A stretch of 50,845 bases of DNA, from IMG/VR virus record IMGVR_UViG_3300047562_003060, positions 1-50,845 of that record; one strand, given 5' to 3'. Position numbers and translations under genes: made by a program. A model generated the notes under the pieces. The model saw nothing but the letters and a program-made list of their open reading frames with translations. It made no database searches and was not told the origin of the DNA. Position 1 is the first letter of the stretch. Each line of letters begins with the position of its first letter. This document shows, piece after piece, positions 24,220 to 36,900 of the stretch. This stretch comes from a virus.

Positions 24220-24872
24220 GTCAACTAATCACCAACATACCAGCTAAAAAAGTTTGGGTTCGTAAAGAATACTTACGCGATTTGCAAGACGGTCATGGTG
24301 AATTTGTAGAGGGCGTTTGGGTAACGGCAAAGTCATTACCTGGACGCTCTTTTTATTTTGAAACTTATTTACCTGAATATGGAGCACTGTATGATAAGTT
24401 ACCAATCTCTGCATTTGTCTCGTCTCCAAGAACTCCAGAACCTGATTTAGATCTCACAAATCTTCAATTTTGGGATTGTATGAGTTATGGTGTAGTATGT
24501 GTAAATAAACAACACATTGGAGAACTTCATTTTGAAGTTAGAACTAGAAACTATGGATCACTCAAAGGAGAATATCTGTTTAGTTTAGACAACTATCATC
24601 CATATAATGATAAAATTGATTGTGGAACAAGTGAACTACCCGAAGAACATAAATCACACAATTGCATTTTACTCGAAAATGGGCAATTTGGACTTTATCC
24701 TAACAACAGAATGAGACTTTATAGTCCATCAAGAACTCCAGATGAGGTTAAAACACCAGATTTTAAAATTTCAACAAAATTTTATAGAACTGAAATTGAT
24801 ATTAAGTGGGGTAGATTAGGAGATACGGACGAATATTTTTGGGAAACCTCCGAAGAAAAGCAAAATAAATAA
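24216..24872 (+). CDS. Conserved cyanophage hypothetical protein
   Basis: 218 residues. VWVRKEYLRDLQDGHGEFVE, GVWVTAKSLPGRSFYFETYL, PEYGALYDKLPISAF, then YLFSLDNYHPY, LPEEHKSHNCILLENGQFG, YPNNRMRLY and RLGDTDEYFWET are strongly patterned blocks that I know from a conserved cyanophage protein annotated as hypothetical. Beta-rich, acidic, no visible catalytic motif. It is coupled to the small basic protein upstream. AAATAAATAA at its 3' end (24864-24872) resembles a late promoter for the following gene. Confidence 0.8.
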   Translation: MSQLITNIPAKKVWVRKEYLRDLQDGHGEFVEGVWVTAKSLPGRSFYFETYLPEYGALYDKLPISAFVSSPRTPEPDLDLTNLQFWDCMSYGVVCVNKQHIGELHFEVRTRNYGSLKGEYLFSLDNYHPYNDKIDCGTSELPEEHKSHNCILLENGQFGLYPNNRMRLYSPSRTPDEVKTPDFKISTKFYRTEIDIKWGRLGDTDEYFWETSEEKQNK

Positions 24873-24907
24873 GTTGTTTTGCATAAACTGAATTGGAACA
24901 GTATTCA

Positions 24908-25234
24908 ATGGGTAAGCACCTGCTCCTAGAGGTGTATGATGTTGATTTTGAAGCGATTAATGATGTAGAATCGCTTCAAAATACAATGATCGAAGGTATA
25001 AATCGCGCAAAAATGACGATTTTGAACACTTTTTCCCATTGTTTTGTTCCACAAGGATGTACAATAGTGATTTCACTCGCAGAAAGTCATGTTTCTTGTC
25101 ACACATGGCCTGAAAATGGGTGTCTTGCGATTGATGTTTATACTTGTGGTGATGGAAATCCAAAATTAATCGCACTTGAACTTTTAAAATACTTAAATTC
25201 TGATAATTATAGGATTAGAGAGATAGATCGTTAA
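24908..25234 (+). CDS. speD: S-adenosylmethionine decarboxylase proenzyme-like
   Basis: 108 residues from ATG 24908; a TTG at 24893 would add five. LAESHVSCHTWPENG (58-71) contains the self-cleavage site between Glu59 and Ser60, which gives the pyruvoyl group, with His65 and Cys80 (in DVYTCGDG) as the other conserved residues. SpeD makes decarboxylated AdoMet for spermidine synthesis. It is a known auxiliary gene of T4-like cyanophages, possibly supplying polyamines for DNA packaging. All active-site residues are present, so it should be functional. A terminator pair follows. Confidence 0.93.
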   Translation: MGKHLLLEVYDVDFEAINDVESLQNTMIEGINRAKMTILNTFSHCFVPQGCTIVISLAESHVSCHTWPENGCLAIDVYTCGDGNPKLIALELLKYLNSDNYRIREIDR

Positions 25235-25242
25235 ATAGTTTT

Positions 25243-25293
25243 AAGGAGATAGCAACCTCCTTTCAAAAAAGTTCTGTTTTTACACAAAAACAG
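25243..25293 (+). terminator. Two consecutive hairpins after speD
   Basis: AAGGAG (25243-25248) pairs with CTCCTT (25257-25262), followed by TTTC. CTGTTTTT (25274-25281) pairs with AAAAACAG (25286-25293) around ACAC. The second hairpin ends 8 bases before the next start and may act in its leader. Confidence 0.7.
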
Positions 25294-25301
25294 GAGCTAC
25301 A

Positions 25302-25550
25302 ATGTCTAATTTACCAGTTGATAGAGATTCAAGTTACATGCACAGGATGTGGGGAACTACATCTCTTGTAACTGATTACCAGAATACCCAAAAAAATAAG
25401 GTGATTCAAGAAATTATGCATGATGATATTCCCAAAAATCAGCATCATCTTAAAGAGCAGACAGAAATGCATCAAAAAATCCGAAATTCGCAAGATTATG
25501 ATGATTGGGAGTACGGTACAGAACCAAATTATGGAATTTCCTGGAAATAA
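25302..25550 (+). CDS. Hypothetical protein before the structural block
   Basis: 82 residues, polar and His-rich: a start with LPVDRDSSYMHRMWGTTSLV, a helical middle with IMHDDIPKNQHHLKEQTEMH, and an acidic aromatic end (DYDDWEYG). Preceded by GGAGCTAC as ribosome-binding site. It has no recognised family. Position between speD and the late promoter of gp25 suggests it is read from upstream and ends where the structural operon begins. Confidence 0.7.
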   Translation: MSNLPVDRDSSYMHRMWGTTSLVTDYQNTQKNKVIQEIMHDDIPKNQHHLKEQTEMHQKIRNSQDYDDWEYGTEPNYGISWK

Positions 25551-25551
25551 A

Positions 25552-25560
25552 CATAAATAA
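25552..25560 (+). promoter_or_regulatory. T4-type late promoter for the baseplate operon
   Basis: CATAAATAA, 22 bases before gp25. The same nine bases occur at 49860 and, with T as first base, at 40390, each before a structural gene. Confidence 0.85.
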
Positions 25561-25582
25561 CTGAAGAAAAAATCCTGTTCAA

Positions 25583-25993
25583 ATGGCAATCAATCCGGTT
25601 ACAAGGATATCAAGATCATTTAAAGATATTAGTTTATCTTTTGAACCTCATCCTGTGACAAAAGATTTGCCAATTTTAAAAAATGAAAGGGCGATTATAA
25701 GATCGGTTCGAAATATTGTAGAAACTATACCAACTGAAAGGTTTTTTAATTCAGATTTTGGTTCCTCAGTGAGATCTAATTTATTTGGTATTCTTGATTA
25801 TGCTACAGTTTCAATTATTGAGGACGAAATTAAAACTTCAATCAATAATTATGAACCAAGGGTTGAAAATATTAAGGTTATCATTAATCCGGAATTAGAT
25901 AATAATTCTTTAGAAATTTCAATTATTTTTGATATTATTGGACAGGATTTTCCAACACAAGAGTTTACTTTTATTTTAGAGGCAACGAGATAA
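25583..25993 (+). CDS. gp25: Baseplate wedge protein gp25 (lysozyme-like fold family)
   Basis: 136 residues. ISLSFEPHPVTKDLPILKNE, AIIRSVRNIVETIPTERFF and SDFGSSVRSNLFG are the conserved core of the GPW/gp25 family, followed by EDEIKTSINNYEPRVENIKV and a terminal strand. In T4, gp25 joins the wedge to the sheath and central hub; it is a universal contractile-tail component. Length is typical. It starts the structural operon behind a late promoter, and the next gene follows after one base, the usual cyanophage order gp25-gp6. Confidence 0.95.
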   Translation: MAINPVTRISRSFKDISLSFEPHPVTKDLPILKNERAIIRSVRNIVETIPTERFFNSDFGSSVRSNLFGILDYATVSIIEDEIKTSINNYEPRVENIKVIINPELDNNSLEISIIFDIIGQDFPTQEFTFILEATR

Positions 25994-25994
25994 A

Positions 25995-27902
25995 ATGCCT
26001 TTTACTAACTATACCAATCTAGACTTTGATCAAATAAAAACCTCAATTAAAGATTATTTGAGGGCTAATTCAACTTTCACCGACTTTGATTTTGAAGGAT
26101 CAAATTTTTCAGTTTTAATTGATACTTTAGCGTATAATACCTATATTAATGCATTTAATTCAAATTTAGCAGTAAACGAAGTATTTTTAGATTCGGCAAC
26201 GATTAGAGAAAACGTAGTATCTCTTGCTAAAAATATTGGTTACGTTCCAAGATCCCGTAAGTGTTCAACTGCAGTTGTCTCATTTGACATACAAACGACA
26301 AGCAATTCTTCAACACTTACTCTTCAACCAGAAATAGTTTGTGTAGGTTCAGTAGATAATAGTTCTTATATTTTTTCAGTACCAGAAGAAATCACTCGCA
26401 ATGTATCCGAAAGTGGTGTTGCAAGATTTGAAAATATCACCATTTATCAAGGTAGAGTTTTAACAGCAACATTTACTGTTGACAGTTCTTTAGATCAAAA
26501 ATTCATAATTCCTAATCCATATGTTGACACGAGTACAATTCGGGTTTATATAAAAGGAATAGGAGATTCTGGACTAGGTAAAAAATATACTTTAATTGAT
26601 AATATTATTACAGTCAACAAAGACTCTGAAACTTTCTTAATTCAAGAAGTTAAGGATGAAAAATACGAACTTTTGTTTGGTGATGATGTATTTGGTAAAA
26701 AACTTGTGAATGGATCAATTATTACGGTACACTATATTGTAACCGAAGGTAAAGATGGAAATGGATCCTCAGAGTTTAGTTTTGTTGGTTCAATTAAAAA
26801 TTCTAACGGAGTTGTAATTGCACCTTCAAACACTGTCACTGTTACAACTGTAGATTCATCAAAAAATGGTTCAAATATAGAATCAATTGATTCTATTAAA
26901 TATTTTGCACCTAGACTCTATTCATCTCAATATAGAGCTGTAACTTCCAATGATTATGAATCAATCATCAAAAATATCATTTACCCAAATGCTGAAGTTG
27001 TTAATGTAGTTGGTGGCGAAGAATTAGATCCTCCAGAATATGGATCTATTACAATATCAATTAAACCAAAAGAAGGATTATATCTTTCAGAATTTGAGAA
27101 GCAACTTGTATTATCAAAATTAAAACAATATTCAATTACAGGAATTAATCAAAAGATAATCGATATCAAAGTTCTCTACGTTGAATTGGATTCCTATACT
27201 TATTATAATAGTGCAACTTCTCCCGGACCAGAATCTTTAAAAACTAAAGTTACAAATTCACTATCGTCTTATTCAAATTCTTTGGATGTAAATAGATTTG
27301 GAGGAAGATTTAAGTATAGTAAATTACTACAGATTATTGATAATACTGATGTATCAATAACTTCTAATATTACTAAAATTATAATTCGAAGAAATTTAAA
27401 TGTATTATTAAATCAATTTACTGAATATGAACTATGTTATGGAAATAGATTTCATATTAACTTTGAGAGTGGTGGAAATATAAAATCTACAGGATTTAAA
27501 ATTGCAACAGAATCTGAATTTTTATATTTAACTGACGTACCAAATCCCGATAAACTGACCGGTACACTTGCAGTCATAAAATTATCTACTGTTCCAGGTC
27601 AAACTCCAAGAACAATAATCAAGTCTGCAGGAATTGTTGATTATGTGAGAGGTGAAATTAGATTAAATGCAATTAATATTGTTGAAACTGAAAAACCTAA
27701 TAGTGTAGTTGAGATTCAAGCGTATCCAGAATCAAATGATGTTGTTGCACTCAAAGATCTTTATTTAACTTTAGACATTTCAAAAAGTAAAATAAATATG
27801 ATTAAAGATGTAATATCTTCAGGTGAAAACACATCTGGCGTTTTATTTGCTAGAGATTACTATCAATCAAGTTACTCTAACGGAAGTTTAATTAGAGAAT
27901 AA
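25995..27902 (+). CDS. gp6: Baseplate wedge protein gp6
   Basis: 635 residues, the usual size. DQIKTSIKDYLRANSTFTDF, then DFEGSNFSVLIDTLAYNTYI, NLAVNEVFLDSATIRENVVSLAKNIGYVPRS (read in two parts) are the N-terminal hallmark of T4-like gp6. A central J-like region has KYFAPRLYSSQYRAVTSNDYES near residues 302-323, and the C-terminal part resembles a P2 J-type beta domain. gp6 dimers form the inner ring of the baseplate around the hub. It follows gp25 directly and its stop lies one base before the giant gene. Confidence 0.93.
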   Translation: MPFTNYTNLDFDQIKTSIKDYLRANSTFTDFDFEGSNFSVLIDTLAYNTYINAFNSNLAVNEVFLDSATIRENVVSLAKNIGYVPRSRKCSTAVVSFDIQTTSNSSTLTLQPEIVCVGSVDNSSYIFSVPEEITRNVSESGVARFENITIYQGRVLTATFTVDSSLDQKFIIPNPYVDTSTIRVYIKGIGDSGLGKKYTLIDNIITVNKDSETFLIQEVKDEKYELLFGDDVFGKKLVNGSIITVHYIVTEGKDGNGSSEFSFVGSIKNSNGVVIAPSNTVTVTTVDSSKNGSNIESIDSIKYFAPRLYSSQYRAVTSNDYESIIKNIIYPNAEVVNVVGGEELDPPEYGSITISIKPKEGLYLSEFEKQLVLSKLKQYSITGINQKIIDIKVLYVELDSYTYYNSATSPGPESLKTKVTNSLSSYSNSLDVNRFGGRFKYSKLLQIIDNTDVSITSNITKIIIRRNLNVLLNQFTEYELCYGNRFHINFESGGNIKSTGFKIATESEFLYLTDVPNPDKLTGTLAVIKLSTVPGQTPRTIIKSAGIVDYVRGEIRLNAINIVETEKPNSVVEIQAYPESNDVVALKDLYLTLDISKSKINMIKDVISSGENTSGVLFARDYYQSSYSNGSLIRE

Positions 27903-27903
27903 T

Positions 27904-30900
27904 ATGGTACAGTCAAATTTTGAATCCAAGGTAAAAATTCAAGACATTATTGATAATCAGATACCAGAATTTATTTTAGCAGAAAATCCAAAATTTTCTG
28001 AATTTTTGAAGCAGTATTATATTTCTCAAGAAAATCAAGGTGCAAATATAGATCTCATTGAAAATTTAGTAGAATATCTTAAGTTAGATAATTTAACGCC
28101 AGATGTAATATCCGGAAATTCATCTTTAACACAAAATGTATCGTCAAATGACACAACCATTTATGTTAACAATACTAATGGATTTCCAAATTATTATGGA
28201 TTAATTCAAATTGATGATGAAATTATTACATATAAAGAGAAATTAAATGATAGATTTGTTGGATGTATTCGTGGTTTTAGTGGAATTAAGTCTTATGAAT
28301 CGGAATTAGTTTTTAGTTCCACTCAGGCATCTACACATTCAACTGGAACTAAAATTGTCAATTTGAGTGTATTATTTTTACAAAAGTTTTATGAGAAGAT
28401 AAAGTTTACCTTTTTACCTGGACTAGAAAAAGTAGATCTTCATACATCTTTAAATGTAACCAATTTTATTAAAAATTCTTCAACATTTTACAGATCAAAA
28501 GGAAGCAAAGAATCATTCCGCATTTTATTTAATGCATTATATGGAATTGAACCAACTGTAGTAGATTTAGAAACTTTTCTTTTCAAATCATCAGGATCAA
28601 ATTATAAAAGAAGAAAGGAACTGATATTTGAAAATTTAAATTCAAATACAAATCCATTAGCACTTGTAGGACATCAAGTAACAAAAACTAATAATTCATC
28701 TGTTTTTGGTTCAGTATCTGAAGCAGAAATATTTACTCGCAATAATAAAACTTATTATAAGTTTTATATTTTTGTTGGATATGATGATTCCAATTCAGAA
28801 AGCAGTGGTGAATTTTCAATTACACCATCAACAAAAGTTGTAGAAAAAATATTATCTACAAGTAATGAAAATGTAATCACTGTAGATTCTACAATTGGGT
28901 TTCCAAAATCTGGTAGTGTATTTTATAATCAAATAGAAATTTTTTATACTGATAAGAGTGTAAACCAGTTTTTTGGGTGCTATACTCAAGGAAAAACTTA
29001 TGTAGATCTTAATATCGATAAAACTTCGGTTTTACATTCAAATGACACTTATTTTGGATATGAAAATGGAGACAAGACTAAAAAAGTAGTTCTTCGTCTT
29101 TTGGGAACAATTAATGGTATGGTGATTAATAATTTAAATAATTCGGAATATATTTTTACTGAAGGTGATAAAATTTATATTAAAGAATTAGGAAATTTAA
29201 TTACTCCCGGAATAGAAAATAATTCACAAATAATTTCTAATAGTTTAATTTATAATACTAGTTCCAGATATCAACTTAATAAAATTTTAAGTTCAAATTC
29301 ATCTCTTACACTTTCAGATTTAGATAAATCATCACTTAAAGTTGGAGATTATGTAGAATTTTTAGAAAGAAATACAGAAATTATAGCGAATATAAGAAAT
29401 GATGAAAATGAAATTATAAGAACATTCGATAATCAGAGAATTGAAGGCATTGCATTAAATCCAAATGAACCCGGATGGCAAATAGAATTTGATTTTGATT
29501 TACTTTTGTTAGATCCTTTAAAGGAATATGATATAAGAAGAAAATTAAAAACTGCATCTAGTTTACCCACTGCATCACCATTAAAGTATAATAATGTTAC
29601 TTGCGATATAACAAATCTATATTCTCAAAGTAATGAAACCTTTTATATTGCATCAAATTCACTACCATCTTATGCAATAGATAAAAATATATTTTCTTAT
29701 ACTGCATCATCAGTAGTAAATTTCAATAATATTGAACAAAAATATGAATCTATTGAATTTTCTAGTATAATATCTCTCATAAGTGGCGATAAAGTATTTT
29801 ATTCATACACAAATTCTCCAATACCCGGATTATCTGAAGGAGAATATTATATAAAGGTTTCGACAAATAAAAAACAAATAAAATTATATAGTTCAAAATC
29901 ATTTATAGCAATAGATAAGTTCTTATATTTGGGTTCAATCCCAGATAATAGTGCTCATACATTTACATTACTTCAACAAAAGACTGAGGATGGGAAAATT
30001 TATCCTCAAAAATTATTGAAAAAAATTAATCAAAATACATTTAATTCAGATGATACTCCAGAATCAATTGGAACAGAAACAATTGGAATTCTTGCAAATG
30101 GTGTTGAAATCTATAGTTACATATCAAATGATAAAGTTTTTTACGGTCCTTTAGAATCTGTAACGATTTTAAATTCTGGAGAACAGTATGATGTTATAAA
30201 TCCACCAAGATTACAATTTTCTTATGGAAATGCTAAATTGCAACCTATTGTTCAGGGTTATGTAGATAAAGTACATGTTGATCCTCAAGAATTTAATATT
30301 GATACTCCAATAGAAGTTAAAATAACAGGAGGAAATGGAAAAGGTGCTGTATTAGAACCAATAATAAGTTTAAAAAGTAGAGAAATATTTTTTGATGCTA
30401 GAGAGTTGTCTAACGGTGGTGGATTAAGTTTATCATCGGAAACAATTACATTTTTAACAAAACATAATTTAGTTGATGGGCAGAAAATAATTTATGATAT
30501 TGATAGTATTAGTAATCAAAAAATAGGATTAGGAACTTTTCAAGGATCTGATGATATTGTCAATTCTTACTTAGAGAATAATTCTGTTTTTTATGCAAAA
30601 GTTGTCAATGATCAAACTATTCAAATTTACCCATCATTTGATGACTATAGATCTGGAATAAACACTGTTGGGTTCACTACTGTTGGAAATCTAGGTATTC
30701 ATAAATTTAAGACTGAACCAAAGAGAATTTTAGAATCAGTTAAAGTTATAAATGGGGGTGAAGGATTTACAAACAGAAAATTAATTGTAAATCCATCAGG
30801 AATATCTACTTATAATCATACTGTCAATTTCATTAACCATGGATTTTCAAGTGGAGAATTAGTTTCATATGACTATGAAACATCTACCATTTCTGGAATA

Positions 30901-33900
30901 TCGTCTACTAATCAATATTATATTTTAAAAGTTAATAATGATTCTTTTAGAATTTGCAATGCTGGTGTAGCAGGTACTGATAATCAAAATTATATTAGAG
31001 AAAATTATGTTAAATTTTCTTCAGCGGGATCTGGATATCAATATTTTAGTTATCCAAAAATAACCACTGAAATTGTATATTCGTCAGAAAATTCAAACGA
31101 CATAAAAACTATTACAACCACTCCAGTGGTAAAAGGGTCTATAGTTGGAACTTATCTTTATGAAAAAGGTAATAATTATGGATCTAATGTATTAAATTTA
31201 GAGAATACTCCTGATATTAAAGTTCTAACCGGAGAATTTGCAAAACTTAATCCAGTTATTATTAATGGAAAAATAACAAAGATTTTAATTTCTTATTCTG
31301 GATTGAATTATTATTCTGTTCCAGAAATAGTTGTAGAAAGTAAGAGTGGAATTGGTGCTATACTAAGAGCGACAATATTGAATGGAAAAGTAAATTCAGT
31401 TATTGTTGTAAATAGTGGATATGGATACGATCCAAACGATACGATTATTAAAGTAGTATCTTCTGGTAAAAACGCAGTGTTTTTACCTAAAATAAGAGCA
31501 TTAACATTGAATAATTCCTACAAATATGGAATTCAAACCCAAAATTATCGTAATCCATCTTATGAATTTTTACGTAAGACAAAAAATAATAATTTACAAT
31601 ATGTAGTAACAGGTTATTCTGAATTATTAAAAAATTTATTTAATGAAAGTGACCAAAATCATTCCCCAATCATAGGTTGGTCTTATGATGGAATTCCTAT
31701 CTATGGTCCTTTTGGATATTCAAACCCAAGCAATCCTGGGGAAGGTATAAAGTTATTAAAATCAGGTTATTCAATAGCAACAATAGAAAATAGAGTATCT
31801 ACTGATGATTTTCCATTAGGATTTTTTATTGATGACTATAAATTTACTAATTCTGGAGATTTAGATGAATATAATGGTAGATTTTGTAAAACTCCAGAAT
31901 ATCCAAATGGAGCATATGTTTATTTTGCTACAGCAATTTTAAACCCAGAAAATGAGTATGTAGGATTTTTTCCATATTTTATAGGAAAAAATTATAGAAA
32001 TAAACCAATCATTGAAAATATTAAGTTATTACTAGATCAAACTTTTGATTTTAACCAATCAAATTTACTAAGAAACACACTACCTTACAAATCTGGTCAA
32101 AAATATGGAAGGAATGATTTTATTTCATATAATTTCGATCAACTATCGGAAGTAAGTAATACAGTTTCTGGCGAAATTGCGGATGTAAAAATTATAAATG
32201 GTGGGGATAATTATAAAGTTGGTGATATACTATACTTCAATAATGATGAAACTTCTGGATATGGATTAGATTGTATTGTAGAAAAAATAAAGGGTGAAAA
32301 AATTGATAAAATAGAGTCTGAGATAAAAATATATGAAAATGCAAAGCTATTAAAATATAGTGATAATAATTTTTATGTAAAATATCAACCTAATTATGAT
32401 ATTGTTAATAACTCTTTTGTTACTTTGTCCGGATTAACTTCATCCTTTTCACATTTAAATGGTGAGCACTTAGTAACTTTACCAGAATTTCAAACCAAAC
32501 TAAGTCTTCAAATACCAAATACTAATGCTGGTATTGTTACTGATATTTACCTCCAAAGTTTCCCAAGACAAGTTTCTATAGGAAGTTCAATTAAAATTAT
32601 CAATAGTAGTGGAGACAAATATTTTACAATACTAAATTATTTTGATGATATTGGTGCTTTAAGAGTAGAAAGAACAAATTCTGGATTGTGTACAGCAAAT
32701 TCTACAGTTGTATTTTTACCAGATATAATTATCAATGAAAATAATGAAATTTTAAGATCTTCTAATGAAAATTATTTAAGGTATTTTAATCCGGTAACTT
32801 CTGTTGGTGTTGGTACTTCATCAGGTACATTTACAACTAAAACAATATATAATGGACTCAAGCAACTTACAATTCCTTTACAAACACAATCAATTTACTT
32901 ACCAAATCATGGATTTTTTACTGGTCAAAAAATTATTTTTAGAAAATCAAAAACAAACGCAGGATCTATACTAGTTTCTAAAGAACCTGATAGTACTCCA
33001 TTCTCACTTTTAGCATCTGGTTCAAGTGAGGTAGTATATGCAATAAACAAGTCTAGAGACTATATTGGAATAAGCACTTTAGTTGCAGATTCTCAAAATA
33101 CAAATGGATTATATTTTAGATCTGATCCTAATCCTGGGATCATAGATGGTATAGATGATCATAAGTATAAGTATTCTTTTGAAAGTGTATATCCAGAAAT
33201 ATTATGCAATGTAACAAATGTAAGAAGTACAGTTTCAGTTTCAACTTCGCATAATCTGTCAAAAGATGACTTAATTAATTTGACAGTTAAACCTCAAAAA
33301 AGTGTTGGTATAGGTAGTACTTTATTCATAAATTTAGAATATATTGACTCTATCAAGTCAATAGGGATAAACAAACTAAAATTTACTCCAAGTGAGGTTA
33401 ATTTATCAGACAATAGATTAAACATATTAAATCATAATCTCAGTAGTGGTGACAAAGTTTTTTATATCTCAACTTCAGTAATTGGAGGATTAAGTACAGG
33501 TTCTTTCTATGTTTATAAAATTGATATTAACAATATCAGTTTGTGTGAATCTTATATTGATTCAATTTCAAATCCTGCAAAAACAATAACATTTACATCG
33601 GTTGGTATTGGTACCCAAGAGTTAACTCTAATTCAACCAAGAATAAATGTTGTAAGAAACAATGATTTAGTTTTTAACGTATCTGATTCTTCTTTGGAGG
33701 ATTATAATTTTAAATTGTATTTTGATAAGAATTTGAAGAAAGAGTTTGTATCTGCACCATCATCTAGTTCGTTTTCCATAGTTGGAGTTAATACTATAGG
33801 TGTTAGTTCAGATGCTTCCATAACTTTAAAATATTCAGATTCTTTACCAGATAAACTTTATTATAGTTTAGAAAAAAATAATGAATTGGTATCTGTAAAA

Positions 33901-36900
33901 GATGACATTAAAAACAGTTCAGAAATTTATTTTACTAATAGTGTTTACTCAGGAACTTATCAAGTATTTAACTTAAGTAATACTTCATTTGATATTAGAT
34001 TAAAAACTATACCTGAAGAATCGTTATATAATTATTCGGATTGTAAAATTTTAGAATATTCTACAAACTCAACTTCTACTTCTGGAACAGTCGATAAAAT
34101 TAAAATCATAAATTCAGGTTCAAATTACAAAAATATACCATATCTTACAAAAACTAATTCCGTAAATGGAGTAGGTTTAGATGTGATTCCAGTTTCAACT
34201 AACGTTGGAAAACTTGATAGTATTCGTATAAAAAATAGTGGTTTTGATTATTCTATAGATAAGACTTTATCTCCAAAACCAAGTACAACAAATATTATAA
34301 AAATATCTTTTTCTAACACACTTTTAAATGTAATTGTTAATGATGGTGGAAAAGGATACGCATCTGCTCCAAATTTAGTTATCGTAGACTCTGTGACAGG
34401 TGAAAAAATAAACAAAGGTCTTCTTGTTGCAAAAATGAGTGGTTCCAGTAGCACTGGAAACAAAAACATAGCATCAGTATCTATAGAATCTCCGATTAAT
34501 GGATTGCCATCTAATCCAGTTACAATAAAGTCAGTTAATAATTCAAATGGAATTATTATTGACAGGGTTGAATCGTCAAGATCTGGAATATTAACATGTT
34601 TGATAAGAACTCCAGTTTTAGGATTTTCAGTAGATCCTTTTTCTGCAGGTGATGAAGTATTTTTAGAAAACATTGAAATAGTTCCCAATAGTGGCAGAGG
34701 ATTCAATTCTGAAAATCATGGATATCAATTTTTTAAAATAATTGAATATACCCAAGAATCTAACCCCGGAAGAATGGTTATTAAAATACCTCAATTATAT
34801 GGAGATCCTGGGGAAGCAGTTTTATTTCAAGTTAATACATTTGCTACAGTAATCAAGAAAACAAAATATCCATCTTTTTCTGTAAAACAAGATTATAGTT
34901 CATTTTTACCTAATGAAGATATTATTTTAATTTCTGGAGAAGATAATATATTGACAGGTTTAACAGTTGGAAAATCTAATAAAAGTTATTTAAAACTATT
35001 AGGAGACTATGAATTACAAGTTGGTGACATAATAAAAGGATCTGTAACTGGTTATTCAGCTACAGTAGAAAAAGTAAATTCTTTTGATGGAACATTTATA
35101 ATTGGATCAGAAAATGTAAATTCTTTAGGTTGGGAAAATGAAGTTGGAAGATTAAGTAACGATGTACAATTTTTACCTGATAATGATTATTATCAAAATT
35201 TATCATATACATTAAAAACTAACAAAACTTGGAATGAAGTATCTTCTATTGTCAATTCTTTAGTTCATCCAATAGGAACAAAAAATTTCATTGACACTCA
35301 AATTGCATCATCATCAACTGGTATTGGGTCTACATCATCTTTAAGTTCAAAAGTAGATATTACTCAATCATTCATATCAGAATTTAGAGTTGATACTATA
35401 AAAGATTTAGATGTTGTTACGGATTTTGATGTAAATTTAAATGCTTCAAAAATAATTAAATTTAAAAATATAAAGTTACAAGATTATTTTGAAGCAAAAA
35501 CTAACAGAGTTTTACAAATAGATGATATTAGTGGATTATTTTCTAGTACTGATGATAATGAAAAAAGATTGGATGGAATCATATTGTCTATGCCTAAAGA
35601 TCAATCTTTTGGAAGATTTTTATTCCAGGTAAAATCATCAAACAAAAATTTAATTAAAGATAACGTAAATGAAATACAATTTACAGAAATAATTTGTCTA
35701 AAAGATTCTAGACAAGTATCATTTATTGAAAAAAGTACTTTGACAAATGGTCATGACAATGGTGAAGAACCAGTTTTCTTTGATTCTAAGATAGCAGAAA
35801 TAAAACCAGTTTATGATGATTCTAAAAATTATTATTTTACATTTTTACCAAAAGATCCATATAATATAGATTACGAAATTAAAATATTAAGTACATCATT
35901 TTTAACAAATAGTGAGTCAAATTCATCATTAGATTTTGATTCAACTACTGTGTTTAGCACGGTAGATTTAGTTCTTCCTCAAGAGTTTAAAAATATTCTA
36001 TCACTCGATTCTTCAAAATATTCATCTTTCTGTTCGCAAATACAAATTTTGAATAGAAAGACTTTTGAAATGAATTATGTTGAAATTTATGCCTCTTATG
36101 ATGGTGATAATATTTATTATGCCAATTATTATTTTGATTCTAAAGGTAATGGAAATCTTTCTCCTTCAGGAGAAAGTTATGGATTTATAGGATCTTTTGG
36201 ATTTAGTATTACTAATTCCGGATTACTTAAATTAGATTATTTAAATGAAACTAATCTCGATAATATAACAGTTAGTGCAAAAACAATTTGCTTTAATAAT
36301 AACTCCTCCGTAGGAATTGATAGTACTTATAGATTCAAAACAAAGAATCAAAACGATGAATCTGAAAGAACTGCAATAATCAGTTCGGGAACCACATCAG
36401 TTTCCACTTCTTCAACAATTTTCTCTTATAATAGTCAATTATTTTCAAGTATAAAATCTGTAGTTAAGGTAAGTATTGGAAACACTACATGCATATCACA
36501 ACTCATGGTAATACATGATAATTTAAATTCATTTATTACAGAGTATCCTGTTCTTTTTTCTGGTGATAATAATATTTATGAGATTGCCACTCCTTATTCA
36601 TTGATTGGTATAGGAACTTTTAGTTCATCATTTACTCAGGACAAGTTTTCAGTAATATTTAAACCACATAGTAATTTTGAAAATGAAAATATTTCAATAA
36701 GATATTATAATGAAATATTCTATAGTTTCTTGGATGAGATAAACTTACCACAAAATCTTTCTATTAATCCATTATTAGAGAAAGTTAATGTTGCAAAACA
36801 TTTTGGAATAAATTCTAAAGATAAAAACAGATTAAATTTTAATCTGAGATATAAAGAAACTCCAATATTTGCAAAAACATTTGATCCTGGAGATTCTGAT